From Pseudomonas lutea (lineage in GTDB: Bacteria > Pseudomonadota > Gammaproteobacteria > Pseudomonadales > Pseudomonadaceae): a stretch of DNA of 64,000 nt. Within the stretch, counting starts at the first letter, position 1. Each line of letters begins with the position of its first letter. Below, piece by piece: positions 27,525 to 35,919 of this stretch. A program made the translations under genes and the position numbers. The notes under the pieces were generated by a model, which did not search any database, was not told the origin of the DNA, and worked only from the letters and a program-made list of their open reading frames with translations. The stretch is taken from positions 248,001-312,000 of the forward strand of contig NZ_JRMB01000004.1 of assembly GCF_000759445.1 (NCBI RefSeq), written 5' to 3'.

Positions 27525-28205
27525 ATGAGCGCTGCGTATTTCATCACGGGAACCGATACCGATGTCGGCAAGACCACCATTGCCACGGGGCTTCTATACG
27601 CGGCGCGGCAGTCAGGGTTGAGCACGGCGGCCGGCAAACCTGTCGCCTCCGGCTGCGACTTCAAAGCCAAAGGGTTGCGCAATTCGGACGCCGTTGCCTT
27701 GCGCGCAGAGTGTTCGATTCTACTGACCTACAACGAGGTCAACCCGGTGGCGTTCCAGCCCGCCATTGCCCCGCATCTGGCGGCGCGAGAGGCCGGTGTT
27801 GCGCTGACAGTCGAGTCATTACTGGCCCCGATGCAGCACATCCTCGAGAAAAAGGCAGATTTCACGCTCATCGAAGGCGCTGGCGGCTGGCGTGTTCCGC
27901 TGGCTGATCGAGCCAACCTCTCTGACCTCGCCATTGCACTTAATCTGCCCGTTATTTTAGTGGTGGGCGTGCGGCTGGGCTGTATCAGCCACGCGTTGCT
28001 GTCAGCCGAAGCCATTGCTAACGATGGCCTGCAATTGGCGGGCTGGGTGGCTAATATCATCGACCCTAAAACCTCGCGGCTGGAGGAAAATCTCGCCACG
28101 CTTGCAGAGCGACTGCCAGCGCCGTGCCTGGGCCGCGTGCCCTACCTGAAAAAGGCCACTGCGGAAATGATCGCCGAGCATCTGCATCTCGAATTGCTGG
28201 ATTGA
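27525..28205 (+). CDS. bioD: ATP-dependent dethiobiotin synthetase
   Basis: A 226-residue P-loop enzyme that closes the ureido ring. The nucleotide-binding GTDTDVGKT occupies residues 9-17; KPVASGCD and LIEGAGGWRVPL are the substrate-binding and switch segments. ATG at 27525 gives the family's normal start MSAAYFITG; a GTG/ATG at 27513 adds four residues. Separated from bioC by 88 bases containing a short GC hairpin (27456-27474), which may tune distal expression. Confidence 0.96.
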   Translation: MSAAYFITGTDTDVGKTTIATGLLYAARQSGLSTAAGKPVASGCDFKAKGLRNSDAVALRAECSILLTYNEVNPVAFQPAIAPHLAAREAGVALTVESLLAPMQHILEKKADFTLIEGAGGWRVPLADRANLSDLAIALNLPVILVVGVRLGCISHALLSAEAIANDGLQLAGWVANIIDPKTSRLEENLATLAERLPAPCLGRVPYLKKATAEMIAEHLHLELLD

Positions 28206-28329
28206 GCGCTTGCCGCCTTCAGAGTGTGAGCCCTGTCACAAGGCGCAGTGCCACTAGTCGCTTGGGCAAGTAATCGGGCTGCCTTGCTGCTTTAATCAAA
28301 TGGTTCGCCATGAACGGAGGAGGGTGCTC

Positions 28330-28626
28330 ATGCAAATCTCATTGAACAACACGGTGTACCCCGGCCTTAGCGCCATGCAGGTTGGGCAGGACCGTGTCGA
28401 TCAGGCGGCGACACAGCTGGCCAGCCCAGCGACAGAAGTGGCGGGCCGCAGCCAATCCTCCGATTTTCAACTCGAACGCTTGCGTTCTGTCGATCGTCCG
28501 CAACGCTCCGACATGGCCACCAACGTAGTTGAGCTGACCCAAGGCCGGATTCAAGTCCAGGCCGGCGCCAGAGTCGAAAAAGCCAGCGACGAAATGCTTG
28601 GCACGCTGATCGACACCTTCGCCTGA
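28330..28626 (+). CDS. 98-residue protein resembling the two ends of flagellar rod/hook proteins
   Basis: A small protein conserved downstream of bioD in pseudomonads. Its N-terminus (YPGLSAMQVGQDRVDQAATQLAS) resembles the Flg_bb_rod signature that begins rod and hook proteins. Its C-terminus (NVVELTQGRIQVQAGARVEKASDEMLGTL) resembles their Flg_bbr_C coiled-coil end. The large central domain is absent. ATG at 28330 has GGAGG upstream. No other flagellar gene is nearby. It may form a helical bundle like the rod D0 region. Function unknown; the resemblance is my reading of the sequence. Confidence 0.72.
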   Translation: MQISLNNTVYPGLSAMQVGQDRVDQAATQLASPATEVAGRSQSSDFQLERLRSVDRPQRSDMATNVVELTQGRIQVQAGARVEKASDEMLGTLIDTFA

Positions 28627-28832
28627 CGCCCTCCGTTCGTGCGCTGCGGCGCACGTCGCGACTGTTCCCCTTCTCCTGAATAACACGTCATTCACGCGCG
28701 CCTCCGAAGCGTGCGCAGCGCTGTTTCGTACTTAGACTTTTTTAACGAATGTGCCGGTTCACGCCAACTGGCGACGTATTCGCACGTCCGGCGTTTGTGC
28801 CCTGGCAGGTGATGAAAGGTGAGTGCCACCGC

Positions 28833-28876
28833 TTGACAAGGTATAGGCGTAAACGTATGTTTCAAACACCTGTTTG
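28833..28876 (+). promoter_or_regulatory. Promoter with PsrA-like operators, upstream of acyl-CoA dehydrogenase
   Basis: TTGACA (28833-28838), a 17-base spacer and TATGTT (28856-28861) form a good sigma-70 promoter. Two palindromes overlap its -10 and start: AAAC-gtat-GTTT (28851-28862) and CAAAC-acct-GTTTG (28863-28876). The latter fits the PsrA site (G/C)AAAC-N2-4-GTTT(G/C), so fatty-acid-released repression is likely. The rest of the 28627-28972 gap shows no gene. Confidence 0.65.
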
Positions 28877-28972
28877 ATCGCCGCGTAACCCCAATCGTCG
28901 GCGCCGGGGCCGCGCCCTACAGTGACCACACGGTCATCCAATTCCAGGATTCACCAGCAGAGGTTTATCGCT

Positions 28973-30778
28973 ATGCCTGACTACAAGGCCCCCTTGCGTG
29001 ATATTCGCTTCGTCCGTGACGAGCTGCTCGGCTACGAAGCGCACTATCAGAGTCTGCCGGCATGCCAGGACGCAACGCCTGACATGGTCGACGCCATTCT
29101 CGAAGAAGGCGCCAAGTTTTGTGAGCAGGTCCTGGCGCCGTTGAACCGTGTGGGTGACATTGAGGGCTGCACCTGGAGCGAGTCCGGCGTGAAAACCCCG
29201 ACCGGCTTCAAGGAAGCGTACAAGCAGTTCGTTGAAGGCGGCTGGCCGAGCCTGGCCCACGACGTCGCCCACGGCGGTCAGGGTCTGCCCGAATCGCTGG
29301 GCCTGGCGGTCAGCGAGATGGTCGGCGAAGCCAACTGGTCGTGGGGCATGTACCCAGGGTTGTCCCATGGCGCGATGAACACCATCTCCGAACACGGCAC
29401 CCCTGAGCAGCAAGACGCTTACCTGACCAAACTGGTCTCGGGCGAGTGGACCGGCACCATGTGCCTGACAGAACCGCACTGCGGCACTGACCTGGGCATG
29501 TTGCGCACCAAGGCCGAGCCTCAGGCTGACGGGTCGTACAAAGTGTCCGGCACCAAGATCTTCATTTCCGCAGGCGAACACGACATGGCCGATAACATCG
29601 TCCACATCGTGCTGGCTCGCCTGCCTGATGCGCCTGCCGGTACTAAAGGGATTTCCCTGTTCATCGTGCCGAAGTTCGTGCCGGCTGCCGATGGCAGCGT
29701 TGGCGAGCGCAACGCAGTTAATTGCGGTTCGCTGGAACACAAGATGGGGATTCACGGCAACGCCACCTGCGTGATGAACTTCGACGGCGCCACCGGCTAT
29801 CTGATCGGCCCGGCGAACAAGGGCCTGAACTGCATGTTCACGTTCATGAACACCGCCCGCCTGGGTACCGCGCTGCAGGGTCTGGCGCATGCCGAGATCG
29901 GTTTTCAGGGTGGCCTGAAATACGCCCGCGAGCGCCTGCAAATGCGTTCGCTGACCGGTCCCAAGGCTCCCGAAAAAGCCGCTGACCCGATCATCGTTCA
30001 CCCTGACGTGCGTCGTATGTTGCTGACCATGAAGGCCTTCGCCGAAGGCACTCGCGCAATGGTGTACTTCACCGCCAAACAGGTCGACATCGCCAAGTAC
30101 ACCGACGATGCCGAAGCCAAGAAGCAAGCCGATGGCCTGTTGGCGTTCATGACGCCGATCGCCAAGGCGTTCATGACCGAAGTCGGTTTCGAGTCCGCCA
30201 ACCATGGCGTTCAGGTCTACGGCGGCCACGGCTTCATCGCCGAGTGGGGCATGGAGCAGAACGTTCGTGATGCCCGCATTGCCATGCTGTACGAAGGCAC
30301 CACCGGTATCCAGGCGCTCGACCTGCTGGGCCGTAAAGTGCTGATGACGCAGGGTGAGGCGCTCAAGGGCTTCACCAAGATCGTTCACAAGTTCTGCCAG
30401 TCGCAGGAAGGCAACGAAGCGGTCAGTGAGTTCGTGACGGCGCTTGCCGCGCTGAACAAAGAGTGGGGCGAACTGACCATGAAGGTCGGCATGGCTGCCA
30501 TGAAAGACCGTGAAGAAGTCGGCGCCGCTTCGGTGGACTACCTGATGTACTCCGGTTATGCCTGCCTGGCGTACTTCTGGGCCGACATGGCGCGTGTAGC
30601 AGCCGAGAAACTGGCGGCGGGCACCAGCGAAGAAGCTTTCTACACCGCCAAGCTGCAAACGGCACGCTTCTACTTCCAGCGTATCCTGCCGCGCACTCGT
30701 ACCCATGTGGCGACCATGTTGTCGGGCGCGAGCAACCTCATGGACATGAACGAAGAACACTTCGGTCTGGCCTACTGA
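28973..30778 (+). CDS. Acyl-CoA dehydrogenase (fatty-acid beta-oxidation, first paralogue)
   Basis: A 601-residue FAD enzyme of the long acyl-CoA dehydrogenase branch with an extra C-terminal domain. Order: short N-terminal helix ([18 protein letters not shown]); N-terminal alpha domain to about 160; beta domain with [15 protein letters not shown] and [13 protein letters not shown]-terminal alpha domain with the catalytic Glu in [13 protein letters not shown]; then the about 120-residue extension. It oxidises acyl-CoA to enoyl-CoA. ATG at 28973 has AGAGG upstream. A second paralogue starts 1.7 kb downstream; in P. aeruginosa the equivalent genes also follow bio. Chain-length preference cannot be read from sequence. 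Confidence 0.9.
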   Translation: MPDYKAPLRDIRFVRDELLGYEAHYQSLPACQDATPDMVDAILEEGAKFCEQVLAPLNRVGDIEGCTWSESGVKTPTGFKEAYKQFVEGGWPSLAHDVAHGGQGLPESLGLAVSEMVGEANWSWGMYPGLSHGAMNTISEHGTPEQQDAYLTKLVSGEWTGTMCLTEPHCGTDLGMLRTKAEPQADGSYKVSGTKIFISAGEHDMADNIVHIVLARLPDAPAGTKGISLFIVPKFVPAADGSVGERNAVNCGSLEHKMGIHGNATCVMNFDGATGYLIGPANKGLNCMFTFMNTARLGTALQGLAHAEIGFQGGLKYARERLQMRSLTGPKAPEKAADPIIVHPDVRRMLLTMKAFAEGTRAMVYFTAKQVDIAKYTDDAEAKKQADGLLAFMTPIAKAFMTEVGFESANHGVQVYGGHGFIAEWGMEQNVRDARIAMLYEGTTGIQALDLLGRKVLMTQGEALKGFTKIVHKFCQSQEGNEAVSEFVTALAALNKEWGELTMKVGMAAMKDREEVGAASVDYLMYSGYACLAYFWADMARVAAEKLAAGTSEEAFYTAKLQTARFYFQRILPRTRTHVATMLSGASNLMDMNEEHFGLAY

Positions 30779-30797
30779 GTTCCAGACGGTTTGTTCA

Positions 30798-30831
30798 AGC
30801 CGCTTGTCCTTCGGGATAAGCGGCTTTTTTG
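30798..30831 (+). terminator. Intrinsic terminator after first acyl-CoA dehydrogenase
   Basis: agccgctt and aagcggct enclose tccttcggga-like loop sequence and are followed by TTTTTT. It lies 20 bases after the stop codon. Confidence 0.9.
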
Positions 30832-30930
30832 TGTCTGCGTAAATTCTCCTCATCCTATGCGTGAAGCGGCCGATACAGGCACAATGCCATTTACCCGGCC
30901 CTCTTATCATACGGTGAGGAGATAGTCCTT

Positions 30931-32226
30931 TTGCTGCGCCCCTCCGCCGCACGGCTCAGTCATTTTCTACCTTCTCTGGGGCTGCTTGTTGCCGGACTGG
31001 CGGCTGCGTACGTGAAAGACCTCAACGTGTTTTTCACTTCACTGTTCAACGTGCTGCCTACCCTCGTACTGTTGCTGGGTGGAGCCTATTGCGGCGTGTA
31101 CAAGCGTCAGCGTGAACTGTTCCTGATGATCACGGTGTATATCGCTTATTTCCTGCTCGACACCCAGACCGATTACTACCGCGACAACGGCAAAGTCCGA
31201 GAGGACGCTGCTGTGGTGTTTCATCTGTGCTGTCTGTTGCTGCCGGTCATGTTTGGACTGTTCGCAGCCTGGGAGGAGCGCACCCACTTGTTTCAAGACC
31301 TCGTTGCGCGACTAGCCGTTTTGCTCGCGGTGGGCAGCGTCGCGCTGGGGCTGGAACAGAGTTTCCCAAGCGCGGTACTGGCCTGGTTGGCCGACATCCG
31401 CTGGCCGGCGCTGCATGGCGAATGGATGAGCCTGATTCAGCTGTCCTACGCGACGTTTTTGATTGCCTTTGCTGTTTTGCTGACCCAATACATCTACAAG
31501 CCTCGGCCCCTGCACGCCGCCCAATTGGTTGGGTTGCTCGGGCTGTTCTGGGCCTTGCCCAAGACATTCATCCTGCCATTCACCCTTAACATCATGTGCA
31601 GTCAGGTGATGCTGATGATTGCCGCAGCGGTGGCGCACGAGGCTTATCAAATGGCCTTTCGTGATGAGCTGACCGGCTTGCCGGGTCGGCGTGCTCTGAA
31701 CGAACGGATGCAGCGACTGGGCCGCAATTACGTGCTGGCGATGAGCGACGTTGATCATTTCAAGAAATTCAACGACACCCATGGCCATGACGTCGGCGAC
31801 CAGGTGCTGCGTCTGGTGGCCAGCAAGCTGTCGAAGATCACCAACGGCGGCGGGCGCGCCTATCGTTACGGCGGTGAAGAGTTCGCCATCGTTTTTGCAG
31901 GCAAGACCCTTGAGGAGTGCATGCCGCACCTTGAGGTGATTCGCGAGACCATCGCCAGTTATCAGATTCACCTGCGCAATCAGGACAGCCGCCCGAATGA
32001 TGACCAGCAAGGGCGCCAACGTCGGGCCGGTTCTCAGGCATCAACGGTGTCGGTGACTGTCAGCATCGGCGTGGCCGAGCGTCAGCCTGAGCACCGCAAT
32101 CCGGATGAAGTCTTAAAAGCAGCCGATCAAGCCCTGTACGCTGCCAAAGGTGCTGGCCGTAACTGCGTCATCAGCCATGCGCAGACCAGCAAGCGTGGCG
32201 CGGTGCGGATGGCTGCCGCCAGCTAA
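30931..32226 (+). CDS. Membrane-anchored GGDEF diguanylate cyclase
   Basis: A 431-residue protein. The first about 235 residues hold about seven hydrophobic segments (for example FLPSLGLLVAGLAAAYV, LFNVLPTLVLLLGGAYCGVY, YATFLIAFAVLLTQYI). The GGDEF domain (about 240-425) begins FRDELTGLPGRRALNERM, has the metal/substrate Asp in MSDVDHFKKFNDTHGHDVGD and an active-site YRYGGEEFAI. It should make c-di-GMP. A Gln/Arg-rich insert (SRPNDDQQGRQRRAGSQ) lies before the last strand. No upstream I-site RxxD is obvious. The start is a TTG at 30931 with GAGGAG upstream. It sits between two acyl-CoA dehydrogenase paralogues. Confidence 0.87.
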   Translation: MLRPSAARLSHFLPSLGLLVAGLAAAYVKDLNVFFTSLFNVLPTLVLLLGGAYCGVYKRQRELFLMITVYIAYFLLDTQTDYYRDNGKVREDAAVVFHLCCLLLPVMFGLFAAWEERTHLFQDLVARLAVLLAVGSVALGLEQSFPSAVLAWLADIRWPALHGEWMSLIQLSYATFLIAFAVLLTQYIYKPRPLHAAQLVGLLGLFWALPKTFILPFTLNIMCSQVMLMIAAAVAHEAYQMAFRDELTGLPGRRALNERMQRLGRNYVLAMSDVDHFKKFNDTHGHDVGDQVLRLVASKLSKITNGGGRAYRYGGEEFAIVFAGKTLEECMPHLEVIRETIASYQIHLRNQDSRPNDDQQGRQRRAGSQASTVSVTVSIGVAERQPEHRNPDEVLKAADQALYAAKGAGRNCVISHAQTSKRGAVRMAAAS

Positions 32227-32432
32227 ACACTCCCCTTTTTGTCTTAAAGCCCTTGGGTCTTTGCTCACGGGCAGCCTAGCGGCTGAGCCGCTTATGGTTG
32301 TGACCAGATAAGATAAAATAGTCACGCGTTGACCCTATGTGTCGCAAATGGTGTTCAGGTACACTCGTTCCACTGACGCATCGGCGCTGCAAAATCATTG
32401 TGGCGATGCTCATCCCACGAGTTTTTGCTGCT

Positions 32433-32445
32433 CAAACGAGGTTTG
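32433..32445 (+). promoter_or_regulatory. PsrA-like operator overlapping the ribosome site of the second acyl-CoA dehydrogenase
   Basis: CAAAC-gag-GTTTG, a perfect 5-bp inverted repeat with a 3-base centre, fits the PsrA consensus and contains the gene's own GAGG Shine-Dalgarno, three bases before the ATG. Confidence 0.5.
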
Positions 32446-32447
32446 CC

Positions 32448-34226
32448 ATGGCTGACTACAAAGCGCCTTTGCGCGATATGCGCTTCGTCCTCAATGAAGT
32501 GTTCGAAGTCTCCAGACTTTGGGCCACCCTTCCAGAACTGTCCGAGACAGTGGACGCCGAGACCGTCGAGGCGATTCTCGAGGAGGCGGGCAAAGTCACT
32601 GGCAGATCCGTTGCGCCGCTTAGCCGGGCAGCCGATGAAGAAGGCTGTCACTGGAACGACACCGTCGTGACCACGCCTGCGGGTTTCATCCAGGCCTACA
32701 AGACCTACGCAGAAGGCGGATGGGTCGGCGTAGGCGGGAATCCGGAATTCGGCGGCATGGGCATGCCCAAGGCGGTATCGGCTCAGGTCGAAGAGATGGT
32801 CAACTCTGCAAGCCTGGCATTCGGGTTGTACCCCATGTTGACCTCTGGCGCTTGCGTCTCGATCAACACGCATGCCAGTGAAGCGTTGAAGGCCAAATAC
32901 CTGCCGAACATGTACGCCGGTGTCTGGGCCGGTTCGATGTGTCTGACCGAGGCTCACGCCGGCACAGACCTCGGCATCATCCGTACCAAGGCGCAGCCAC
33001 AGGCCGACGGTTCTTACAAGATCAGCGGCACGAAGATCTTCATCACAGGCGGCGAGCACGACCTCACTGAAAACATCATTCACCTGGTTCTGGCCAAGCT
33101 ACCTGACGCACCGGCAGGGCCGAAAGGCATCTCGCTGTTCCTCGTGCCAAAAATCATGGTGAACGATGACGGCAGCCTTGGCGCGCGCAACACGGTGTTC
33201 TGCGGCTCGATTGAGCACAAAATGGGCATCCAGGCATCGGCAACGTGCGTGATGAACTTCGATCAGGCTGAAGGCTACCTGATCGGCGAGCCGAACAAGG
33301 GCCTGGCGGCGATGTTCACCATGATGAACTACGAGCGTCTGGGCGTCGGCATTCAGGGCCTGGCCTCTGGCGAGCGTTCGTATCAGAACGCGATCGAATA
33401 CGCCCGCGACCGCCTGCAGAGCAGGGCCCCGACGGGCGCGCAGTCCCGGGAGACCATCGCTGACCCGATCATTGTCCATCCCGATGTGCGTCGCATGCTA
33501 TTGACCATGAAGGCGCTGAATGAGGGTGGGCGCGCTTTCTCCACCTACGTAGCGATGCAACTGGACACAGCCAAGTACAGCGAAGACGCTGAAGTGCGTC
33601 AGCGCGCCGACGCGTTGGTGGCATTGCTGACGCCTGTGGCCAAAGCCTTTCTTACCGATATGGGCCTCGATACCACCGTGCACGGCCAGCAGATTTTCGG
33701 TGGGCACGGCTACATTCGCGAATGGGGTCAGGAGCAGCTGGTGCGTGATGTGCGCATCACTCAGATTTACGAGGGCACCAACGGTATTCAGGCGCTCGAC
33801 CTCATGGGTCGCAAAGTCGTTGCCAGCGGCGGTGCTCACTACCGGCTTTTCTCCGAAGAAGTCCGTCAGTTCATTGCTGCGTCTGACGCCTCGCAAGCTG
33901 AGTTCATCAAGCCGCTTGCCGCTGCGCTGACTACTCTGGATGAGCTTACCGACTGGGTACTCGACCGCGCGCGCAGTAACCCGAACGAAATCGGCGCTGC
34001 CTCTGTCGAGTATCTGCATGCTTTCGGGTACACGGCCTACGCTTACATGTGGGCGATGATGGCAAAGGCAGCGTGGGGGAAAGAAGGACAGGAAGATTTT
34101 TACGCCGGTAAACTCGGCACCGCACGTTTCTACTTCGCCCGTTTGCTGCCGCGTATCCAGTCGCTATCGGCCTCTGTCAAAGCGGGTAGCGAGTCCCTTT
34201 ACTTGCTGGAGGCGTCACAGTTCTGA
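32448..34226 (+). CDS. Acyl-CoA dehydrogenase (second paralogue)
   Basis: A 592-residue paralogue of the 601-residue enzyme upstream, alike throughout ([51 protein letters not shown]; catalytic Glu in IYEGTNGIQALDLMG; C-terminal extension ending TARFYFARLLPRI). Differences cluster at substrate-side positions such as the AFGLYPMLTSGACVSI segment, so the two probably prefer different acyl chains. ATG at 32448 has a GAGG inside a PsrA-like palindrome. Followed directly by the GacA box and RsmX-type RNA. Confidence 0.9.
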   Translation: MADYKAPLRDMRFVLNEVFEVSRLWATLPELSETVDAETVEAILEEAGKVTGRSVAPLSRAADEEGCHWNDTVVTTPAGFIQAYKTYAEGGWVGVGGNPEFGGMGMPKAVSAQVEEMVNSASLAFGLYPMLTSGACVSINTHASEALKAKYLPNMYAGVWAGSMCLTEAHAGTDLGIIRTKAQPQADGSYKISGTKIFITGGEHDLTENIIHLVLAKLPDAPAGPKGISLFLVPKIMVNDDGSLGARNTVFCGSIEHKMGIQASATCVMNFDQAEGYLIGEPNKGLAAMFTMMNYERLGVGIQGLASGERSYQNAIEYARDRLQSRAPTGAQSRETIADPIIVHPDVRRMLLTMKALNEGGRAFSTYVAMQLDTAKYSEDAEVRQRADALVALLTPVAKAFLTDMGLDTTVHGQQIFGGHGYIREWGQEQLVRDVRITQIYEGTNGIQALDLMGRKVVASGGAHYRLFSEEVRQFIAASDASQAEFIKPLAAALTTLDELTDWVLDRARSNPNEIGAASVEYLHAFGYTAYAYMWAMMAKAAWGKEGQEDFYAGKLGTARFYFARLLPRIQSLSASVKAGSESLYLLEASQF

Positions 34227-34240
34227 CGCGTCGAAACCCA

Positions 34241-34258
34241 TGTAAGCATTTGCTTACA
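34241..34258. promoter_or_regulatory. GacA upstream activating sequence
   Basis: TGTAAG-catttg-CTTACA is an exact match to the TGTAAG-N6-CTTACA box bound by phosphorylated GacA. Extending it by two bases each side (34239-34260) keeps the palindrome. Its centre lies about 65 bases upstream of the predicted start of the small RNA, the usual distance for rsmX/Y/Z promoters. Confidence 0.9.
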
Positions 34259-34314
34259 TGACGTGATGGCAATCGGCTCTAGCGCCTCAGTGGATCCAAG
34301 TTTAATCTACTTCA

Positions 34315-34446
34315 CATGGACGTCGCGCAGGATGCGCAAACAGATAACAGGGACACGTAAGGGATTGCCTGCCAGGATGGCGGGAAGAAATGGAAGTCAT
34401 GGGAAACAGTCTGGAAAACCTCGCTTAGGCGGGGTTTTCTTTTTTC
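34315..34446 (+). ncRNA. rsmX: RsmX-type small RNA that sequesters RsmA/CsrA
   Basis: About 132 nt, from a TAATCT -10 element (34303-34308) to an intrinsic terminator ending in a T-run. Nine GGA motifs lie at 34318, 34330, 34351, 34362, 34375, 34383, 34392, 34402 and 34413. Two are in AGGAT hairpin loops closed by GCGC/GCGC (34326-34337) and CCTGCC/GGCGGG (34368-34384), the form that RsmA/RsmE bind. An upstream GacA box completes the picture. Such RNAs titrate RsmA-family repressors and so switch on secondary metabolism, biofilm or virulence traits. RsmX rather than RsmZ/Y is chosen from overall arrangement; several rsmX copies occur in related species. The 5' end is predicted. Confidence 0.88.
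34413..34446 (+). terminator. Terminator of the RsmX-type RNA
   Basis: ggaaaacctcgcttaggcggggttttc followed by TTTTTT: a stem of about 9 bp (AAAACCTCGC / GCGGGGTTTT with one wobble) and a clear T-run. Confidence 0.92.
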
Positions 34447-34599
34447 TGCGTCCTGAAAAACTGCTCCTGTGTCAGCCGCTTCGTTTCATTCGCCTGTGTG
34501 CGGCAACCGCTCGATGATTGGCGCGGCGGAACCCCTGCAGCAGCCCAGGGTCGATTAGCTGTGCGGCCCCCAACGGGCCATTAATCAGGAGCTCCACCC

Positions 34600-34761
34600 A
34601 TGGACATCATCCGCATCATCATCGCTATTCTGCTGCCACCCCTGGGCGTGTTCCTGCAAGTCGGTTTCGCTGGCGCCTTCTGGCTGAACATTCTGCTGAC
34701 CCTGCTAGGCTACATTCCCGGGATCATCCACGCGATCTACATCATCGTCAGCCGCAAGTAA
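34600..34761 (+). CDS. Pmp3/YqaE family small membrane protein
   Basis: A 53-residue protein with two membrane helices (MDIIRIIIAILLPPLGVFLQ and FWLNILLTLLGYIPGIIHAIYI). The LLPPLGVF and LGYIPGIIHAIYI motifs define the Pmp3/YqaE family of stress-linked membrane proteolipids. ATG at 34600 has AGGAG upstream. It is monocistronic in appearance, between the small RNA and an EamA transporter. In other organisms members affect membrane potential and salt tolerance; here the role is unknown. Confidence 0.92.
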   Translation: MDIIRIIIAILLPPLGVFLQVGFAGAFWLNILLTLLGYIPGIIHAIYIIVSRK

Positions 34762-34845
34762 CCCTAATCACTAACACTGCGCTTCCTGTCTCAGGTCAGC
34801 TGACATAGAGTCCGGCGTCGGACTTTATGATCAGGAAGCTCAGGG

Positions 34846-35712
34846 ATGGACGTTGTTTTGGGATTGCTCGCCGCTCTGTTCTGGGGCGGCACAGATTTTC
34901 TGGTAGGGCTCAATGCCCGCGCGGTAGGGGTCAAGCGAGCGGTTTATATTGGTCAGGTGCTTGGCTTTCTGATCATGTGCGCGATATTGCTGTGCTACCC
35001 GACGTTCATCTCCAAATCATTCGCTGCGCCTTCGCACGTGTGGCTCTTGGGTGTGCTGGCCTCGGTTTTCACCGTCAGCGGCGCGCTGGCGCTATCCAAA
35101 GCGTTCGCGCTTGGTAAAGCCTCAATTGTGGCTCCCCTGGTGACGTCGTATGGCGTATTCACCACGCTGTTGTCGTGGGCGAGTGGCGAGCAGATCTCGA
35201 TGACGCAGGTGTCGTTGATCGCCTTGTGTGTGCTGGGCGTTGTTTTGTCGAGCATGACGTCAGGTGACGATTCCAGGCCGAAAAAGCACAGCCGCCAACC
35301 AATAGTTTACGCACTGGGCGCCGCCTTCCTGTACGGGTCGAGTTTCTGGATGCAAGGCCGTTACGCGTTGCCAGCACTGGGCCCCGTCACGATGCTCTGG
35401 CTGGGGTATCTGGTCGGCCTCGCCGTTTTGTCGCCGATGATTTTGCGAACGAAAGACGCTATGAAGCTGCCGTCTGCACGCGCTGGGGTAACCCTCGTGG
35501 CCGCAAGCCTGCTGAATTTGGGTGGATTCTCTGCGTTCTCGTATGGCGCGATGGTGGGATCGATTTCCGTGGTCACCGTCATCAGCACCCTGTCAGGCGG
35601 TATCGCCGCCGTGCTTGGCTTCCTGTTCTTCAAAGAGCGGCTCTGCGCCATTCAGGTCTGCGGGGTAGGGCTCGTCTTGGTCGGCGCGGTAGCGCTGCAC
35701 GTCTATGGATGA
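34846..35712 (+). CDS. EamA/DMT family transporter
   Basis: A 288-residue inner-membrane protein with ten hydrophobic segments in two EamA repeats (about 1-135 and 145-288). The first begins VLGLLAALFWGGTDFLVGLNARAV; the second begins PIVYALGAAFLYGSSFWMQGRYA and ends with LGFLFFKERLCAIQVCGVGLVLVG, the typical last two helices. ATG at 34846 has AGGAAG upstream. Substrate unknown. Confidence 0.87.
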   Translation: MDVVLGLLAALFWGGTDFLVGLNARAVGVKRAVYIGQVLGFLIMCAILLCYPTFISKSFAAPSHVWLLGVLASVFTVSGALALSKAFALGKASIVAPLVTSYGVFTTLLSWASGEQISMTQVSLIALCVLGVVLSSMTSGDDSRPKKHSRQPIVYALGAAFLYGSSFWMQGRYALPALGPVTMLWLGYLVGLAVLSPMILRTKDAMKLPSARAGVTLVAASLLNLGGFSAFSYGAMVGSISVVTVISTLSGGIAAVLGFLFFKERLCAIQVCGVGLVLVGAVALHVYG

Positions 35713-35774
35713 GTCAATCACGGGTTCGCGCACTTACACGTGCGATGTCGCTGGTTTGGCAGTTAACGCACAAC

Positions 35775-35868
35775 CTTGGGGAGCGAGCTTGCTCGCGAAG
35801 ACGCCAGTACACTCACTTAATCCTCAGAGTTTGCAGTGCCTTCTTCGTGAGCAAGCTCATTCCCACAG
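35775..35868. repeat. REP pair of a second type
   Basis: ttggggagcgagcttgctcgcgaa and the inverted ttcgtgagcaagctcattccca enclose about 47 bases. The core (gagcttgctcgcga) differs from the gcgcttgcccgcga type found elsewhere in the window, so two REP families coexist. Confidence 0.8.
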
Positions 35869-35919
35869 AACTGTGTTAGCAGCGTGAGTCAGTTACTGAC
35901 ATGCCCAGCGCTTGAGGCA

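Noticed and set aside
28934..30952. 672-codon minus-strand open frame opposite the first acyl-CoA dehydrogenase
   Set aside because: Antisense shadow of a strongly conserved gene in high-GC DNA; the translation resembles no family and has no ribosome site.
34239..34260. The palindrome as terminator of the second acyl-CoA dehydrogenase
   Set aside because: No T-run follows, and the sequence is an exact GacA box in front of an Rsm-type RNA.
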